Of a stretch of DNA of 64,000 nucleotides, positions 18,624-29,662 are shown one piece after another. The notes under the pieces were generated by a model. The model worked only from the letters and a program-made list of their open reading frames with translations. It was not told where the DNA came from and searched no databases. Source of the stretch: Streptomyces bikiniensis (GTDB lineage: Bacteria; Actinomycetota; Actinomycetes; Streptomycetales; Streptomycetaceae); NCBI GenBank assembly GCA_000716465.1, contig JNWL01000025.1, positions 19,619-83,618 on the forward strand, written 5' to 3'. The number at the start of each line of letters is the position of its first letter. The first letter of the stretch is position 1. A program made the translations under genes and the position numbers.

Positions 18624-19844
18624 CTACGCGGCCGGGCCGCCGCTCTGCGCGGGGACGCCGCCCGCCGGAGCCGCCTCCGGAGCCTTCCGGTCGGCGTTCC
18701 GGAGCACGCCCGCGCCCAGCACCAGACCGAACGCGAGCAGTGTGACCAGGCCGAAGGAGAAGACGAGCGAGGTCGCGTCGGCGATGCCGCCGATCGCGGA
18801 GGGGGCGATGAGCCCCGAGGTGTACGTGATGGTGGCGACGCCCGCGATGGCCTGGCTGGGGTTCGGGCCGCTGCGCCCGGCCGCCGCGAAGGCCAGCGGG
18901 ACGACGACCGCGACCCCGAGCCCGATGAGTCCGAATCCGGCCAGGGCGACGGCGGCGTGCGGGGCGAGGACCACCATGAGCCCGCCGAGGGTGGCGACGG
19001 CGCCCCCGACCCGTACCGTGCGGACCGCGCCGAAGCGGTCCACCACCCGGTCGCCGACCAGCCGTGCCACGGCCATCGTCAGGGCGAAGGCGGTCGTCGA
19101 GGCGGCCGCGAGCCCGGCCGAGGTGCCCAGCTCGTCGCGGAGGTAGACGGCCGACCAGTCGAGGCTGGCGCCCTCCGCGAACACCCCGCAGAAGCCGATG
19201 GCGCCGATGACCAGCGCGGACTTCGGCGGCAGCGAGAAGCGCGGCGGCGCCTCCTCCTCGGGTGCGCTGCGCACGTCGAGGACGCCCTGGCAGAAGAGCA
19301 GGCCGAGCGCGGTGAGGACGAGGGCCGCGACCAGGTGGTGGATCCGGGCGTCGGCGCCGAGGTGGGCGGCGACCGTGCCGGCGGCGGAGCCGATCAGGGC
19401 GCCCACGCTCCACATGCCGTGCAGGCTCGACATGATGGAGCGGCCGAGCCGGGTCTCGGTCTCGACGCCCAGCGCGTTCATCGCGACGTCGGACATGCCG
19501 GCGGTCGCTCCGTACACGAAGAGCGCGCCGCACAGCCCCCAGACGTTCGGGGCGAGCGAGGGCAGGATCAGGGAGAGCGTCCACAGGACGAGCAGGCCGC
19601 GCAGCGCGGTGCGGGCGCCGAAGCGGTGGGAGACCGCCCCGGCGAGGGGCATGGCGAGCGAGGCGCCGAGCGCGGGGAAGGCGAGCGCGAGCCCGAGCTG
19701 CCCGGCGCTGACGCCCGCGTGCTCCTGGATCCAGGGGATGCGGGTGGCGAAGCTGCCGGTCACCGCGCCGTGGACGCAGAAGACGGCGGCGACGGCGAAG
19801 CGCGCCCGCCGCAGGCGTTCGGTGGTGACGGTCTCCGCCGCCAT
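18624..19844 (-). CDS. MFS transporter divergent from a ROK regulator
   Basis: 406 residues, 12 membrane segments. GGGAGG precedes the ATG at 19844, so the long upstream extension is rejected. The helix 2-3 loop reads GAVSHRFGARTALRG and the mid loop GDRVVDRFGAVRTVRVG, both MFS motif A variants. FATRIPWIQEHAGVSAGQLG resembles sugar or drug exporters of the YbjJ type. The partner ROK regulator suggests a sugar-related substrate or signal, but this is not shown by the sequence. Confidence 0.87.
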   Translation of the reverse strand: MAAETVTTERLRRARFAVAAVFCVHGAVTGSFATRIPWIQEHAGVSAGQLGLALAFPALGASLAMPLAGAVSHRFGARTALRGLLVLWTLSLILPSLAPNVWGLCGALFVYGATAGMSDVAMNALGVETETRLGRSIMSSLHGMWSVGALIGSAAGTVAAHLGADARIHHLVAALVLTALGLLFCQGVLDVRSAPEEEAPPRFSLPPKSALVIGAIGFCGVFAEGASLDWSAVYLRDELGTSAGLAAASTTAFALTMAVARLVGDRVVDRFGAVRTVRVGGAVATLGGLMVVLAPHAAVALAGFGLIGLGVAVVVPLAFAAAGRSGPNPSQAIAGVATITYTSGLIAPSAIGGIADATSLVFSFGLVTLLAFGLVLGAGVLRNADRKAPEAAPAGGVPAQSGGPAA

Positions 19845-19991
19845 GGGCCCTCCCGGGGTCGTGATCGTGCGGATGTCGTGGTGCGCCGCCGTCGTGACGT
19901 GCCGCCCTCGTGACGCACCACCTTCGTGACGTGCTGCCGTCATGGCGTGCTGTCGCCGTGGTGCGCCGCCGTCACGACGTGTCGCGTAAAC

Positions 19992-20012
19992 TATCAGGAA
20001 CCCTGCCTGATA
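19992..20012. promoter_or_regulatory. ROK operator candidate
   Basis: TATCAGG-N7-CCTGATA is a perfect palindrome 53 bp before the ROK ATG and 148 bp before the MFS ATG, in a locally AT-richer patch. It probably overlaps the promoters of both genes. Between it and the MFS start (19860-19985) lies a set of short direct repeats such as GTGGTGCGCCGCCGTC. Confidence 0.7.
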
Positions 20013-20064
20013 AATAGTCCGCAGGGAGGACCTCCGCTCCCGGAACGTCTGAGAGGATCGCCGC

Positions 20065-21189
20065 ATGGCCGCATCCCCGAGCACCGCACGGGCCATCAAC
20101 GACCGGCTCGCCCTGCGACTGCTCCAGGACGAGGGCCCGTTGACGGCCGCTCAGCTCAAGACGCTCACCGGACTCTCCCGCCCGACCGTCGCCGACCTCG
20201 TCGAGCGGCTCCGGGGCTCCGGGCTCGTCCACGTCGTCGGCGAGGCCGGGGCCGAGCGCCGGGGTCCCAACGCCAGGCTGTACGGGATCGTGGCCGGCCG
20301 CGCCCACCTCGCCGCCCTCGACGTGCGCACCCGCTCGGTCTCCGTCGCCGTCGCCGACCTGCTCGGCGCCACGCTCGCCGAGGCCTCCGCGCCCGTCGGG
20401 GACGACGGCGGCACCGGACCGGCCGTGGAGAAGGCCGTCTCCCTCCTGGAGCGCACGGTGAAGGAGGCCGGCGTCGACGCGCCGCACAGCGTCGCGATCG
20501 GCGCCCCCGGCCTCATCGAGCCGGTCACCGGCGAGCTCCGCGACTCCACGGGGCTGCCCGCCTGGCACCGGCGGCTCGTCGCCGTCCTGCAGGACCGGCT
20601 CCCCGCGCGCGTGCTCGTCGAGAACGAGACCAACCTCGCCGCCCTCGCGGAGCTGCGCGAGGGCGCGGCCCGCGACCGCGAGGACTTCGTCCTGCTCTGG
20701 CTCGGCCAGGGCGTGGGCGCCGCCGTCGTCCTCGACGGGCGGCTGCGCCGGGGGGCCTCGGGCGGCGCGGGCGAGATCGGCTTCCTGCCGGTGCCCGGCA
20801 CGGGCGGGCTCCCCTCGGCCACCGGCTGCGACGGCGGCTTCCACGAGCTGGCCTGCACCGCCGCCGTCGAGGCGCTGGCCCGCGAGCACGGCCTGGACCC
20901 GGCGACCGCGCTCGCCTCGGGCCACGAGCCCTTCCTAGACGCCGTCGCCCGCCGGCTCGCCGTCGGCGCGGCGGCCGTGGTCTCGGTCCTCGACCCCGGC
21001 TGCGTGGTCCTGGGCGGCGAGACCGGCCACAGCGGCGGCGCGGCCCTGGCGGCCCGGGTGGAGGCGGAGCTCGCCGCCCTCTCGCCGCTGCGCACCGAGG
21101 TCAGGGCCACCGCCCTCGGCGACGCGGCCGTCCTGCGCGGCGCCCTCCTGACGGCCCGGGACGCGGCCCAGGAGGACCTTTTCCCGTAA
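20065..21189 (+). CDS. ROK-family transcriptional regulator
   Basis: 374 residues. An N-terminal winged helix (AINDRLALRLLQDEGPLTAA, LSRPTVADLVERLRGSGLV) precedes a ROK sugar-kinase-like domain with ALDVRTRSVSVAVADLLG, ENETNLAALAE and LGQGVGAAVVLDG. The zinc motif CxCGxxGCxE of classical ROK proteins is mostly missing; only isolated Cys residues remain (ATGCDGGFHELACT). It probably represses the divergent MFS gene through the palindrome between them. Confidence 0.9.
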   Translation: MAASPSTARAINDRLALRLLQDEGPLTAAQLKTLTGLSRPTVADLVERLRGSGLVHVVGEAGAERRGPNARLYGIVAGRAHLAALDVRTRSVSVAVADLLGATLAEASAPVGDDGGTGPAVEKAVSLLERTVKEAGVDAPHSVAIGAPGLIEPVTGELRDSTGLPAWHRRLVAVLQDRLPARVLVENETNLAALAELREGAARDREDFVLLWLGQGVGAAVVLDGRLRRGASGGAGEIGFLPVPGTGGLPSATGCDGGFHELACTAAVEALAREHGLDPATALASGHEPFLDAVARRLAVGAAAVVSVLDPGCVVLGGETGHSGGAALAARVEAELAALSPLRTEVRATALGDAAVLRGALLTARDAAQEDLFP

Positions 21190-21228
21190 GGGGGCTCCGG
21201 CGGGTCGCGCACGGCCCCGGGAACGCCA

Positions 21229-21263
21229 CCGCGCCGCGCCCCGGACAGGGGGGCGCGGCGCGG
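21229..21263. terminator. Hairpin after the ROK gene
   Basis: Arms CCGCGCCGCGCCCC and GGGGCGCGGCGCGG are exact complements over 14 bp with a 7-base loop. Confidence 0.8.
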
Positions 21264-21318
21264 AGGGTGCCCGGCGGCGGCAAGGGCCGTGAGTCTCCGC
21301 CGCCGGGGGTCCTTCGAC

Positions 21319-21339
21319 GGGTCCCTCGGCGAGGGACCC
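21319..21339. terminator. Hairpin after the chitinase gene
   Basis: GGGTCCCTC-GGC-GAGGGACCC, 16 bp beyond the chitinase stop on the minus strand. Confidence 0.7.
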
Positions 21340-21354
21340 TTCAGGAGGTGGGGG

Positions 21355-23676
21355 TCAGCAGGCGCCGAGGTCCTTCCAGACGCCCCACTCGCCGGTCGTG
21401 CCCGGCTCCTGGTTCTGGGTCCACCACTGGGCCTTCCACTTGCGGCCCTTGTGGGAGACCTCGTTGCCCGCGTTGTAGACCGTGCCCGCCACGTACGCCG
21501 GGGCGGTGCAGCCGGTGGGCGGCTCCGTCGTCGGCGGGGTGGTCGGCGTGGTGCCGGAGCCCGGCTCCACGACCTTCGTGCCGCGCGCCAGGTCACCGGC
21601 GAGGGCGTACGTCCTGCCGCTGATGTTCACCGTCCAGTTGGAGGGGGTGGACACCGGCAGGTAGTAGTTGAACGACAGGTCGACCGTCGCGCCCGGGGCC
21701 AGCGTCTGCCAGGCCGGGAGCTTCAGGGAGACGCGGTGGAAGTCGCCCTTCAGGCCGCCGACGTTGCCGCCGGTGTGGTCGCTGCTGATCACCTTGGTGC
21801 CGAAGCCCGACTGGTCGGAGGCGTTGGCCGGGGCCGCGGTGGAGTAGTCGAACTGGAACTCCGTGCCGCCGGGAAGGGTGGTCGCGGTGTTGTTGGTGAT
21901 CTTCAGCTTGGGCGTGATCGGGTAGTTGGAGTCGCCCAGCTTGAACTCGGTGAAGTCCACGGCGATGTCGACCGCCTCGGCGGGCAGCGCCTTGTTGGAC
22001 TTCTTCGCGCCGTACGGGGCGGCCGCCTTGAACTTGTCGTACATCAGCGAGGTGAGGGTGGAGCCCGCCTCGTACTGGCCCTTGGCGGCGTTCCAGGCGT
22101 AGTCGCCGGCCATCTCCCAGACCATGGTGCCGCCGATGCCGCGGTCGACCACGTAGTCCGCCTTCTTGGCCACCGACTGCTCGTCCTCGGTGGAGAGGAA
22201 GACCTTCTTCTGCGCGTTCCACAGCCACGGCGCGACCAGGGTCGAGTCGTACTTGCGGGCGTACGTGCCGGTCAGCTGGGTGTTGGCGGGGAAGCCGTAC
22301 TGGGTGACGTAGTCGCCGACGATCCCCTTCTCCAGGTTCTTGGCGTGCCACATCGGGTTCGAGCCCGCGGGGGACTCGACGCCGTTGTCGTCCTTGTCGT
22401 GCCAGAGGTTGTCGATGCCGACGGCGCCGTCACCGCACTTGGTCAGGCCGGAGCCCGCCGGGCAGGAGGACGCGGCGGCCTTGCCCCACAGTCCGTCCGT
22501 GCCGCCCTGCACGTTCTTGTGGCCGCGGGTGTAGTACGGCAGGCCGATGTTGATGCGGCCGGCCGGCATGGAGCCGCGGAAGTAGTGGTACGCCCAGTCG
22601 GTGTTCAGGTAGCCGATGCCGCCGTACTGCGCGCTGCCGTAGACGTTGGCCGCGGCCAGCTCGGCGTCCTTGCCGTCGTCGAACAGGGAGGCGTTCGGGC
22701 CGACGTACTCGTTCCAGGCGCCGTGCAGGTCGTACGACATGATGTTGACGTAGTCCAGGTACTTCTGGACCTGGAAGGTCTCCATGCCGCGCAGCAGGTA
22801 GCCGGAGGAGGGGGCGGCGACGGTCAGCAGGTAGTGCTTGCCGTCGGCGGCGCCGGCCCGGTCCAGCTTCTCGCGCAGGGTCTTCATCAGGGCCGCGTAG
22901 CCCTTGTTGAGGCCGGCGCGGCGGGCGTTGGAGATCGGGAAGTCGGCCGGGTGGCCGGCGTCCTTCATCGACGTCGGGTACTCGTAGTCGATGTCGACGC
23001 CGTTGAAGCCGTACTTCTTGACGAAGTCCACGGCGGAGTCGGCGAAGGTGTTGATGCCCGCCTGGTTCACGGAGCCGTCCGCGTTGGTGGCCATCGTGTA
23101 GAAGCCGCCGGAGCCGACCCGCTTGCCGCTCTCGTCGAAGTAGCCGCCGGTCTCGGCCCAACCACCCACGGAGATGAGCGTCTTGACGTCCGGGTGCTGC
23201 TTCTTGAACTTGTTGAGCTGGTTGAAGTGGCCCTTGTACGGGAAGGCCGGGTCCATCTCGGCGCCCGCGACGCCGGGCCAGGTCATGCCGGTCGCCGCGT
23301 TGTTCGGGCCGTCGGCGCCCACGGACACCTTGTTGGCCGCGTCCACGTGCGCGAAGGCGTAGTTGATGTGGGTGATCTTGTCCCACGGGATGTCGTCGGC
23401 GAGGTAGGCGTCCTGGCCGTTCTTGCCGGTGCGCCAGCCGGTGAAGTAGCCGATGACCCGGCGCTGGTGGTCCGCGCCCATCTTCTCGCGGCCCTCGGCG
23501 TCGTAGACCGAGCAGTACGGGACGTCGACGCCGGGCGTCTTGTAGAGGCCGTCGGGGCGACAGGACTCGTTGTCGGCCGCGTACGAGACGCCGCCGGAGA
23601 GCGAGCTGAGCAGCAGTCCGGCGACGGCCGCGCCGGACGCGAGCAGCGAGGCTCTCTTCGTCGTGGGGGACAACAC
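21355..23676 (-). CDS. Secreted GH18 chitinase with C-terminal CBM5/12
   Basis: 773 residues from a GTG with AGGAGG upstream. Signal peptide about 1-34 with an Ala-x-Ala-type site, then the GH18 barrel. The catalytic segment [11 protein letters not shown] (about residue 222) holds the catalytic Glu; the first Asp of the DxxDxDxE signature is Asn. A beta-sandwich of about 130 residues ([20 protein letters not shown]), a Thr/Pro linker and a chitin-binding CBM5/12 with its aromatic set ([13 protein letters not shown]) follow. It acts outside the cell on chitin. The promoter carries the chitinase direct repeats. Confidence 0.95.
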   Translation of the reverse strand: MLSPTTKRASLLASGAAVAGLLLSSLSGGVSYAADNESCRPDGLYKTPGVDVPYCSVYDAEGREKMGADHQRRVIGYFTGWRTGKNGQDAYLADDIPWDKITHINYAFAHVDAANKVSVGADGPNNAATGMTWPGVAGAEMDPAFPYKGHFNQLNKFKKQHPDVKTLISVGGWAETGGYFDESGKRVGSGGFYTMATNADGSVNQAGINTFADSAVDFVKKYGFNGVDIDYEYPTSMKDAGHPADFPISNARRAGLNKGYAALMKTLREKLDRAGAADGKHYLLTVAAPSSGYLLRGMETFQVQKYLDYVNIMSYDLHGAWNEYVGPNASLFDDGKDAELAAANVYGSAQYGGIGYLNTDWAYHYFRGSMPAGRINIGLPYYTRGHKNVQGGTDGLWGKAAASSCPAGSGLTKCGDGAVGIDNLWHDKDDNGVESPAGSNPMWHAKNLEKGIVGDYVTQYGFPANTQLTGTYARKYDSTLVAPWLWNAQKKVFLSTEDEQSVAKKADYVVDRGIGGTMVWEMAGDYAWNAAKGQYEAGSTLTSLMYDKFKAAAPYGAKKSNKALPAEAVDIAVDFTEFKLGDSNYPITPKLKITNNTATTLPGGTEFQFDYSTAAPANASDQSGFGTKVISSDHTGGNVGGLKGDFHRVSLKLPAWQTLAPGATVDLSFNYYLPVSTPSNWTVNISGRTYALAGDLARGTKVVEPGSGTTPTTPPTTEPPTGCTAPAYVAGTVYNAGNEVSHKGRKWKAQWWTQNQEPGTTGEWGVWKDLGAC

Positions 23677-23785
23677 GATCGGTTCCTCCTGGGGAGGTGG
23701 GGAAAACACAACGAACAAGGGGGTGGGTCGTGTTGGGCCCGTGGAGTGCGCACACCGGCGGGCCGTTACCTCGGAGGTGACACGG

Positions 23786-23827
23786 AGATTAAGAGGACTA
23801 GACCAGTGCGTCAATAGGTCTGGACCA
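23786..23827 (-). promoter_or_regulatory. Chitinase promoter with 12-bp direct repeats (DasR-type site)
   Basis: On the minus strand a -35 TTGACG (23809-23814) and a -10 TAATCT (23786-23791) are 17 bp apart. Two 12-bp repeats, TGGTCCAGACCT (23816-23827) and TGGTCTAGTCCT (23794-23805), flank the -35. Direct repeats of this kind in Streptomyces chitinase promoters mediate chitin induction and glucose repression, and the sequence resembles the DasR-responsive element. Confidence 0.88.
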
Positions 23828-23924
23828 AAGAAGGGGAATGTGGCAGCCTGTGAGCCAGCCCACAGGTCCGGGGCCGCACCGCCGTGCACGGGCGTGGCAC
23901 ACTGGCCCTGTATCAGCAGCAGCG

Positions 23925-24045
23925 CACTCCGGGGTCGGTGTAATTCCGAACCGGCGGTATAGTCCGCGACCCGTCCGCAGCCAGCGGCCGGTTGACCAGG
24001 TGAGATTCCTGGACCGACGGTGAAAGTCCGGATGGGAGGCAGTGC
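23925..24045 (+). promoter_or_regulatory. FMN riboswitch (RFN element)
   Basis: Conserved aptamer blocks are readable in order: GGTCGGTGTAATTCCGAACC, GGCGGTATAGTCCGCGACCC, GGTGAGATTCCTGGACCGAC and GGTGAAAGTCCGGATGGGAG. It sits about 170 bp before the first rib gene. FMN binding would lower expression of the riboflavin operon, either by termination or by hiding the ribD start; which of the two is not clear from the sequence. Confidence 0.96.
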
Positions 24046-24212
24046 GCGGCGGGCGACCCCCTCCAGGGGCGTGCCGGCCGTACGTCCGCTGTCCGCCGTA
24101 CTCGGGCGGACCGGGCCCTCGGCCTCGGCGCACCCCGCGCGAGGCGTTCTTCCCGCTCCCTGTCGTCATCGACAGGCCCCGGAGTCCGTGCCCGAAGAGG
24201 CAGGAGGACCCG

Positions 24213-25292
24213 GTGGACCGGCAGGCCGACTCCACAGCCATGCGGCGCGCCGTCGAGCTCGCCGCCCGCGCCCTCGGCGCCACCAGCCCCAACCCCGTCG
24301 TCGGCTGCGTCATCACGGACGCCTCGGGACACCAGGTCGGAGAGGGCTACCACCGGCACGCTGGCGGGCCGCACGCCGAGGTCCACGCCCTGCGCGAGGC
24401 CGGCGTCCTCGCCCGCGGGGGCACCGCCTACGTCACCCTCGAACCCTGCGACCACACCGGCCGCACCGGCCCCTGCTCCCAGGCCCTGATCGAGGCCGGG
24501 ATCAGCCGCGTCGTCTACGCGGTCGGCGACCCGAACCCGCAGGCCGGCGGCGGCGCCGACACCCTGCGCGCGGCCGGCGTCGAGGTCGGGAAGGGGCTCC
24601 TGGAGGCCGAGGCCGAGGCCGTCAACATCGCCTGGCTCACCTCCGTGCGCAACGGCCGCCCCTTCGTCCGCTGGAAGTACGCCGCCACCCTCGACGGCCG
24701 GACCGCCGCCGCCGACGGCACCTCCCGCTGGATCACCTCCCCCGAGGCCCGCGCCGACGTCCACCGGCTGCGCGCCGAGGCCGACGCGGTCCTGGTCGGC
24801 GGCGGCACCCTGCGCGCCGACGACCCGCACCTCGCCGTCCGGGGGATCGAGGGCGCGGTCCAGCCGCTGCGGGTCGTCCTCGACACCCGCGCCACGATCC
24901 CGCCGACCGCCCGCGTCCTCGACGGCGCCGCGCCCACCCTGGTCGTCGTCGGCGAGGACGCCGACACCCGGCACCTCCCCGACGCCGAACTGCTCCGGCT
25001 GCCCCTGCGTGACGGCCGGATCGGCGTCCACGACGTGCTCGCCGCGCTCCACGCCCGGGGCGTCCGCTCGGTCCTCCTCGAAGGCGGCCCCACCCTCGCG
25101 GGCTCCTTCGTCGCCGCGGGCGCCGTCGACCAGGTCGTCGGCTACCTCGCCCCCGTCCTCCTCGGCGACGGCCCGCAGGCCCTCGCCGGGGCGGGAATCC
25201 GCACCATCACCGAGGCGTTGCGGCTCGACATCACCGAGACCGTCCGCATCGGACCCGACCTCCGCATCACCGCCACCCTCAAGGGAGCCTGA
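24213..25292 (+). CDS. ribD: Bifunctional riboflavin biosynthesis deaminase/reductase
   Basis: 359 residues from a GTG with GGAGG upstream; the 57-codon upstream extension overlaps the riboswitch expression region and is rejected. The deaminase domain has the zinc motifs PHAEVHAL and PCDHTGRTGPC. The reductase domain begins near residue 145 with RPFVRWKYAATLDGRTAA and has VLLEGGPTLAGSF. It converts the GTP cyclohydrolase II product to the ribitylamino-uracil phosphate. First gene of the rib operon; ribE begins 3 bp after its stop. Confidence 0.96.
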   Translation: MDRQADSTAMRRAVELAARALGATSPNPVVGCVITDASGHQVGEGYHRHAGGPHAEVHALREAGVLARGGTAYVTLEPCDHTGRTGPCSQALIEAGISRVVYAVGDPNPQAGGGADTLRAAGVEVGKGLLEAEAEAVNIAWLTSVRNGRPFVRWKYAATLDGRTAAADGTSRWITSPEARADVHRLRAEADAVLVGGGTLRADDPHLAVRGIEGAVQPLRVVLDTRATIPPTARVLDGAAPTLVVVGEDADTRHLPDAELLRLPLRDGRIGVHDVLAALHARGVRSVLLEGGPTLAGSFVAAGAVDQVVGYLAPVLLGDGPQALAGAGIRTITEALRLDITETVRIGPDLRITATLKGA

Positions 25293-25294
25293 CC

Positions 25295-25903
25295 GTGTTC
25301 ACCGGAATCGTCGAAGAACTGGGCGAGGTCGTCGCCGTCGAGCGGCTGGAGGACGCCTCCCGCTTCCGACTGCGCGGCCCCCTGGTCACGGAAGGCGCCC
25401 GGCACGGCGACTCCATCGCCGTCAACGGTGTCTGTCTCACGGTCGTCGAGCACGGCGACGGCGAGTTCACCGCCGACGTCATGGCCGAGACCCTCAAGCG
25501 GTCCAGCCTCGGCGCCCTCGGCGTCGGCTCCCGCGTCAACCTGGAGCGGCCCATGGCCGTCGGCGGCCGCCTCGGCGGCCATATCGTCCAGGGCCACGTC
25601 GACGGCACCGGCACCCTCCTCGACCGCACCCCGTCCGAGCACTGGGAGCTGGTCAAGGTCGGCCTCCCCGCCCACCTCGCCCGCTACGTCGTGGAGAAGG
25701 GCTCCATCACGGTCGACGGCGTCAGCCTCACCGTCGTGGAGGTCGGAGACGACTGGTTCACCATCAGCCTCATCCCCACCACCCTCGACCTGACCACGCT
25801 CGGCATCAAGAAGAGCGGCGACCCGGTCAACCTGGAAGTGGACGTCATCGCCAAGTACGTCGAGCGACTGCTCGGCCCGAACGCGGGGGAGAACGTCCGG
25901 TGA
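25295..25903 (+). CDS. ribE: Riboflavin synthase
   Basis: 202 residues with two tandem lumazine-binding barrels: [13 protein letters not shown] with NGVCLTVVE, and [15 protein letters not shown] with [13 protein letters not shown]. It dismutates two lumazine molecules to riboflavin and the pyrimidine precursor. GTG start; it overlaps the next gene by 4 bases. Confidence 0.96.
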   Translation: MFTGIVEELGEVVAVERLEDASRFRLRGPLVTEGARHGDSIAVNGVCLTVVEHGDGEFTADVMAETLKRSSLGALGVGSRVNLERPMAVGGRLGGHIVQGHVDGTGTLLDRTPSEHWELVKVGLPAHLARYVVEKGSITVDGVSLTVVEVGDDWFTISLIPTTLDLTTLGIKKSGDPVNLEVDVIAKYVERLLGPNAGENVR

Positions 25904-26531
25904 ACTGGCTCAACTCCGAGGCGTTCACCGTCCTCGACCAGCGCATCATCTGGTCCGACATGATCGGCAACGTCTTCGGGCTCGCCGCCCTCGCGCTCGG
26001 CTGGCGCCGCTCCGTCTGGACCTGGCCGGTGCAGTTCCTCGCCGGCCTCGTCCTCTTCACCGCCTTCTACGGCCACCTCGCCGGCAGCGCGGGCAAGCAG
26101 GTCGTCGTCATGCTCGTGGCGCTCTACGGCTGGTGGCAGTGGCAGCGCGGGAAGGGCCGGGGGGCGGACGGCCACATCGCCGTGCGCTTCGCCTCCTGGC
26201 GCGAGCGCGGCGCCATGATCGCCGCGGCCGCCGCCGGCACCGTCGCGGTGGCGCTGCTCTTCAAGGCCTTCCCGACCCTCTCCTGGGACCCCTGGCCCGA
26301 CGCCTACATCTTCGTCGGCACCGTCGTCGCCATGTACGCCCAGGCCCGGGGCATGGTCGAGTTCTGGTTCGCCTGGCTGCTCGTCGACCTGGTCGGCGTC
26401 CCGCTGAACTTCGCCAACGGCTACGCCTTCTCCGGCTTCGTCTACGTCATCTACGGCGCGCTCGTCCTGTGGGGCATGCGCGACTGGTGGCTCCGCTCCC
26501 GCACCGCCCCCGCTCTGGAAGGAGCCCACGC

Positions 26532-26535
<4 letters not shown>
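25900..26535 (+). CDS. ribM: PnuC-like riboflavin transporter
   Basis: 211 residues with about seven membrane segments in the PnuC pattern, including [17 protein letters not shown] and [20 protein letters not shown]. Actinobacterial RibM proteins inside rib operons import riboflavin (and roseoflavin) by facilitated diffusion. The GTG start overlaps the ribE stop and its own stop overlaps the ribBA start, so it is translationally coupled on both sides and shares FMN riboswitch control. Confidence 0.93.
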
Positions 26536-27809
<1,274 letters not shown>

Positions 27810-27855
27810 CCCCGTACGCACCGCAATCCCGTACGCACCATCGGCAAGGAGAAAC

Positions 27856-28341
27856 ATGAGCGGCAAGGGCGCACCCGTCCTCAGCGTGAAGAACTGCGGC
27901 GACCTCCGGGTCGCGGTCGTCGCTGCCCAGTGGCACGAGAAGATCATGGACGGCCTGGTCGACGGCGCCCTGCGCGCCCTGAGCGAGCTCGGCATCGACG
28001 AGCCGACCCTGCTCCGCGTCCCCGGCAGCTTCGAGCTCCCGGTCGTGGCGAAGGTCCTCGCCGGACGCGGCTACGATGCCATCGTGGCGCTCGGCGTCGT
28101 CATCCGCGGCGGAACGCCGCACTTCGAGTACGTGTGCCAGGGCGTCACCCACGGCCTCACCCAGGTCTCGATCGACACCGGCGTACCCGTCGGATTCGGC
28201 GTCCTCACCGTCGACAACGAGGAGCAGGCGCTCGACCGGGCCGGCCTGGAGGGCTCCTCCGAGGACAAGGGCCACGAGGCCGTCACCGCCGCCGTCGCCA
28301 CCGCCACCACACTGCGCACGGTCAGCGAACCCTGGCGCTGA
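27856..28341 (+). CDS. ribH: 6,7-dimethyl-8-ribityllumazine synthase
   Basis: 161 residues. Motifs are [29 protein letters not shown] and [14 protein letters not shown] with the catalytic His. It condenses the two precursors to lumazine. AAGGAG precedes the ATG. Last rib gene; hisE follows after 34 bp, so histidine genes may be partly read from the rib transcript. Confidence 0.97.
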   Translation: MSGKGAPVLSVKNCGDLRVAVVAAQWHEKIMDGLVDGALRALSELGIDEPTLLRVPGSFELPVVAKVLAGRGYDAIVALGVVIRGGTPHFEYVCQGVTHGLTQVSIDTGVPVGFGVLTVDNEEQALDRAGLEGSSEDKGHEAVTAAVATATTLRTVSEPWR

Positions 28342-28375
28342 GTCGCCCACGCCCACCCCGTACTCTAGGACCATC

Positions 28376-28657
28376 ATGGCGAACAGAACCCGTAAAAGCT
28401 TCGAAGAACTCTTCGCCGAGCTGAAGCTCAAGGCCGAGACCGGCGACCCGGCCACCTCCCGCACCGCGGAGCTGGTGGACAAGGGCGTCCATGCCATCGG
28501 CAAGAAGGTCGTCGAGGAGGCCGCCGAGGTCTGGATGGCCGCCGAGTACGAGGGCAAGGAGGCCGCCGCCGAGGAGATCTCGCAGCTGCTGTACCACGTC
28601 CAGGTGATGATGGTCGCCCGCGGGATCTCGCTCGACGACGTCTACGCCCACCTCTGA
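28376..28657 (+). CDS. hisE: Phosphoribosyl-ATP diphosphatase
   Basis: 93 residues with the all-alpha MazG-like fold: [12 protein letters not shown] and [20 protein letters not shown], which carries the metal-binding acidic residues. It performs the second step of histidine synthesis. Next to hisG, the first step, as is usual in streptomycetes, apart from the main his operon. Confidence 0.95.
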   Translation: MANRTRKSFEELFAELKLKAETGDPATSRTAELVDKGVHAIGKKVVEEAAEVWMAAEYEGKEAAAEEISQLLYHVQVMMVARGISLDDVYAHL

Positions 28658-28737
28658 GGCGCCCGTCCCCGGACGCCCCCTCAGGACCCCCGCCCGTTCC
28701 GCCCGCACGCAACTCCCCAGGCAAAGGAAGCCGTCCC

Positions 28738-29586
28738 ATGCTGCGCATCGCCGTCCCCAACAAGGGTTCCCTCTCCGGACCTGCGTCGGCCATGCTCCAT
28801 GAGGCCGGCTACCGCCAGCGCAAGGAGTCCAAGGAACTGGTGGTCATCGACCCCGGCAACGAGGTCGAGTTCTTCTACCTGCGCCCGAAGGACATCGCGA
28901 TCTACGTCGCCTCCGGGAAGCTGGACATCGGCATCACCGGCCGCGACCTGCTCCTGGACTCCGGCGCCAACGCCGAGGAGATCCTCCCGCTGAACTTCGG
29001 CCGCTCCACCTTCCGGTACGCGACCCGGCCGGGCACCGCCAAGGGCCCCGAGGACTTCGGCGGCATGACGATCGCCACCTCCTACGAGGGCATCGTCGCC
29101 AAGCACCTCGCGGACCAGGGCATCGACGCCTCCGTCGTGCACCTCGACGGCGCGGTCGAGACCGCGATCCAGCTCGGCGTCGCCCAGGTCATCGCGGACG
29201 TCGTGGAGACCGGCACCAGCCTGCGCAACGCCGGCCTGGAGGTCATCGGAGAGCCGATCCTCACCTCCGAGGCCGTCGTCGTCCGCCGCCAGGGCGCGAC
29301 GGAGGACCACCCGCAGGTCCAGCAGTTCCTCCGCCGCCTCCAGGGCGTCCTCGTCGCCCGTTCGTACGTGATGATGGACTACGACTGCCGCGCCGAGCAC
29401 CTGGAGCAGGCCGTCGCCCTCACCCCCGGCCTGGAGTCGCCGACCGTCTCCCCGCTGCACAACGAGGGCTGGGTCGCCGTCCGCGCGATGGTCCCCGCCA
29501 AGGACGCACAGCGGATCATGGACGACCTGTACGAGCTGGGCGCCCGCGCCATCCTCACCACCGCGATCCACGCCTGCCGCCTCTGA
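28738..29586 (+). CDS. hisG: ATP phosphoribosyltransferase, long form
   Basis: 282 residues. The phosphoribosyl binding region is VETGTSLRNAGLEVIGE; the N-terminus is MLRIAVPNKGSLSGPASAML. A C-terminal ACT-like regulatory domain (after about residue 210, TPGLESPTVSPLHNEGW) identifies the homohexameric long form inhibited by histidine, which needs no HisZ. AAAGGAAG precedes the ATG. Confidence 0.97.
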   Translation: MLRIAVPNKGSLSGPASAMLHEAGYRQRKESKELVVIDPGNEVEFFYLRPKDIAIYVASGKLDIGITGRDLLLDSGANAEEILPLNFGRSTFRYATRPGTAKGPEDFGGMTIATSYEGIVAKHLADQGIDASVVHLDGAVETAIQLGVAQVIADVVETGTSLRNAGLEVIGEPILTSEAVVVRRQGATEDHPQVQQFLRRLQGVLVARSYVMMDYDCRAEHLEQAVALTPGLESPTVSPLHNEGWVAVRAMVPAKDAQRIMDDLYELGARAILTTAIHACRL

Positions 29587-29607
29587 CGGCCGGACCAGCG
29601 CTTCCGT

Positions 29608-29645
29608 CCGGCACCACCGGCACCACCGGCACCACCGGCACCACC
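29608..29645. repeat. 9-bp tandem repeat between hisG and the PH-domain gene
   Basis: Four perfect copies of CCGGCACCA immediately before the ribosome binding region of the next gene. On the minus strand it is a string of GGTGGTGCC. Confidence 0.85.
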
Positions 29646-29662
29646 AGGCACAGAGGAACCCC

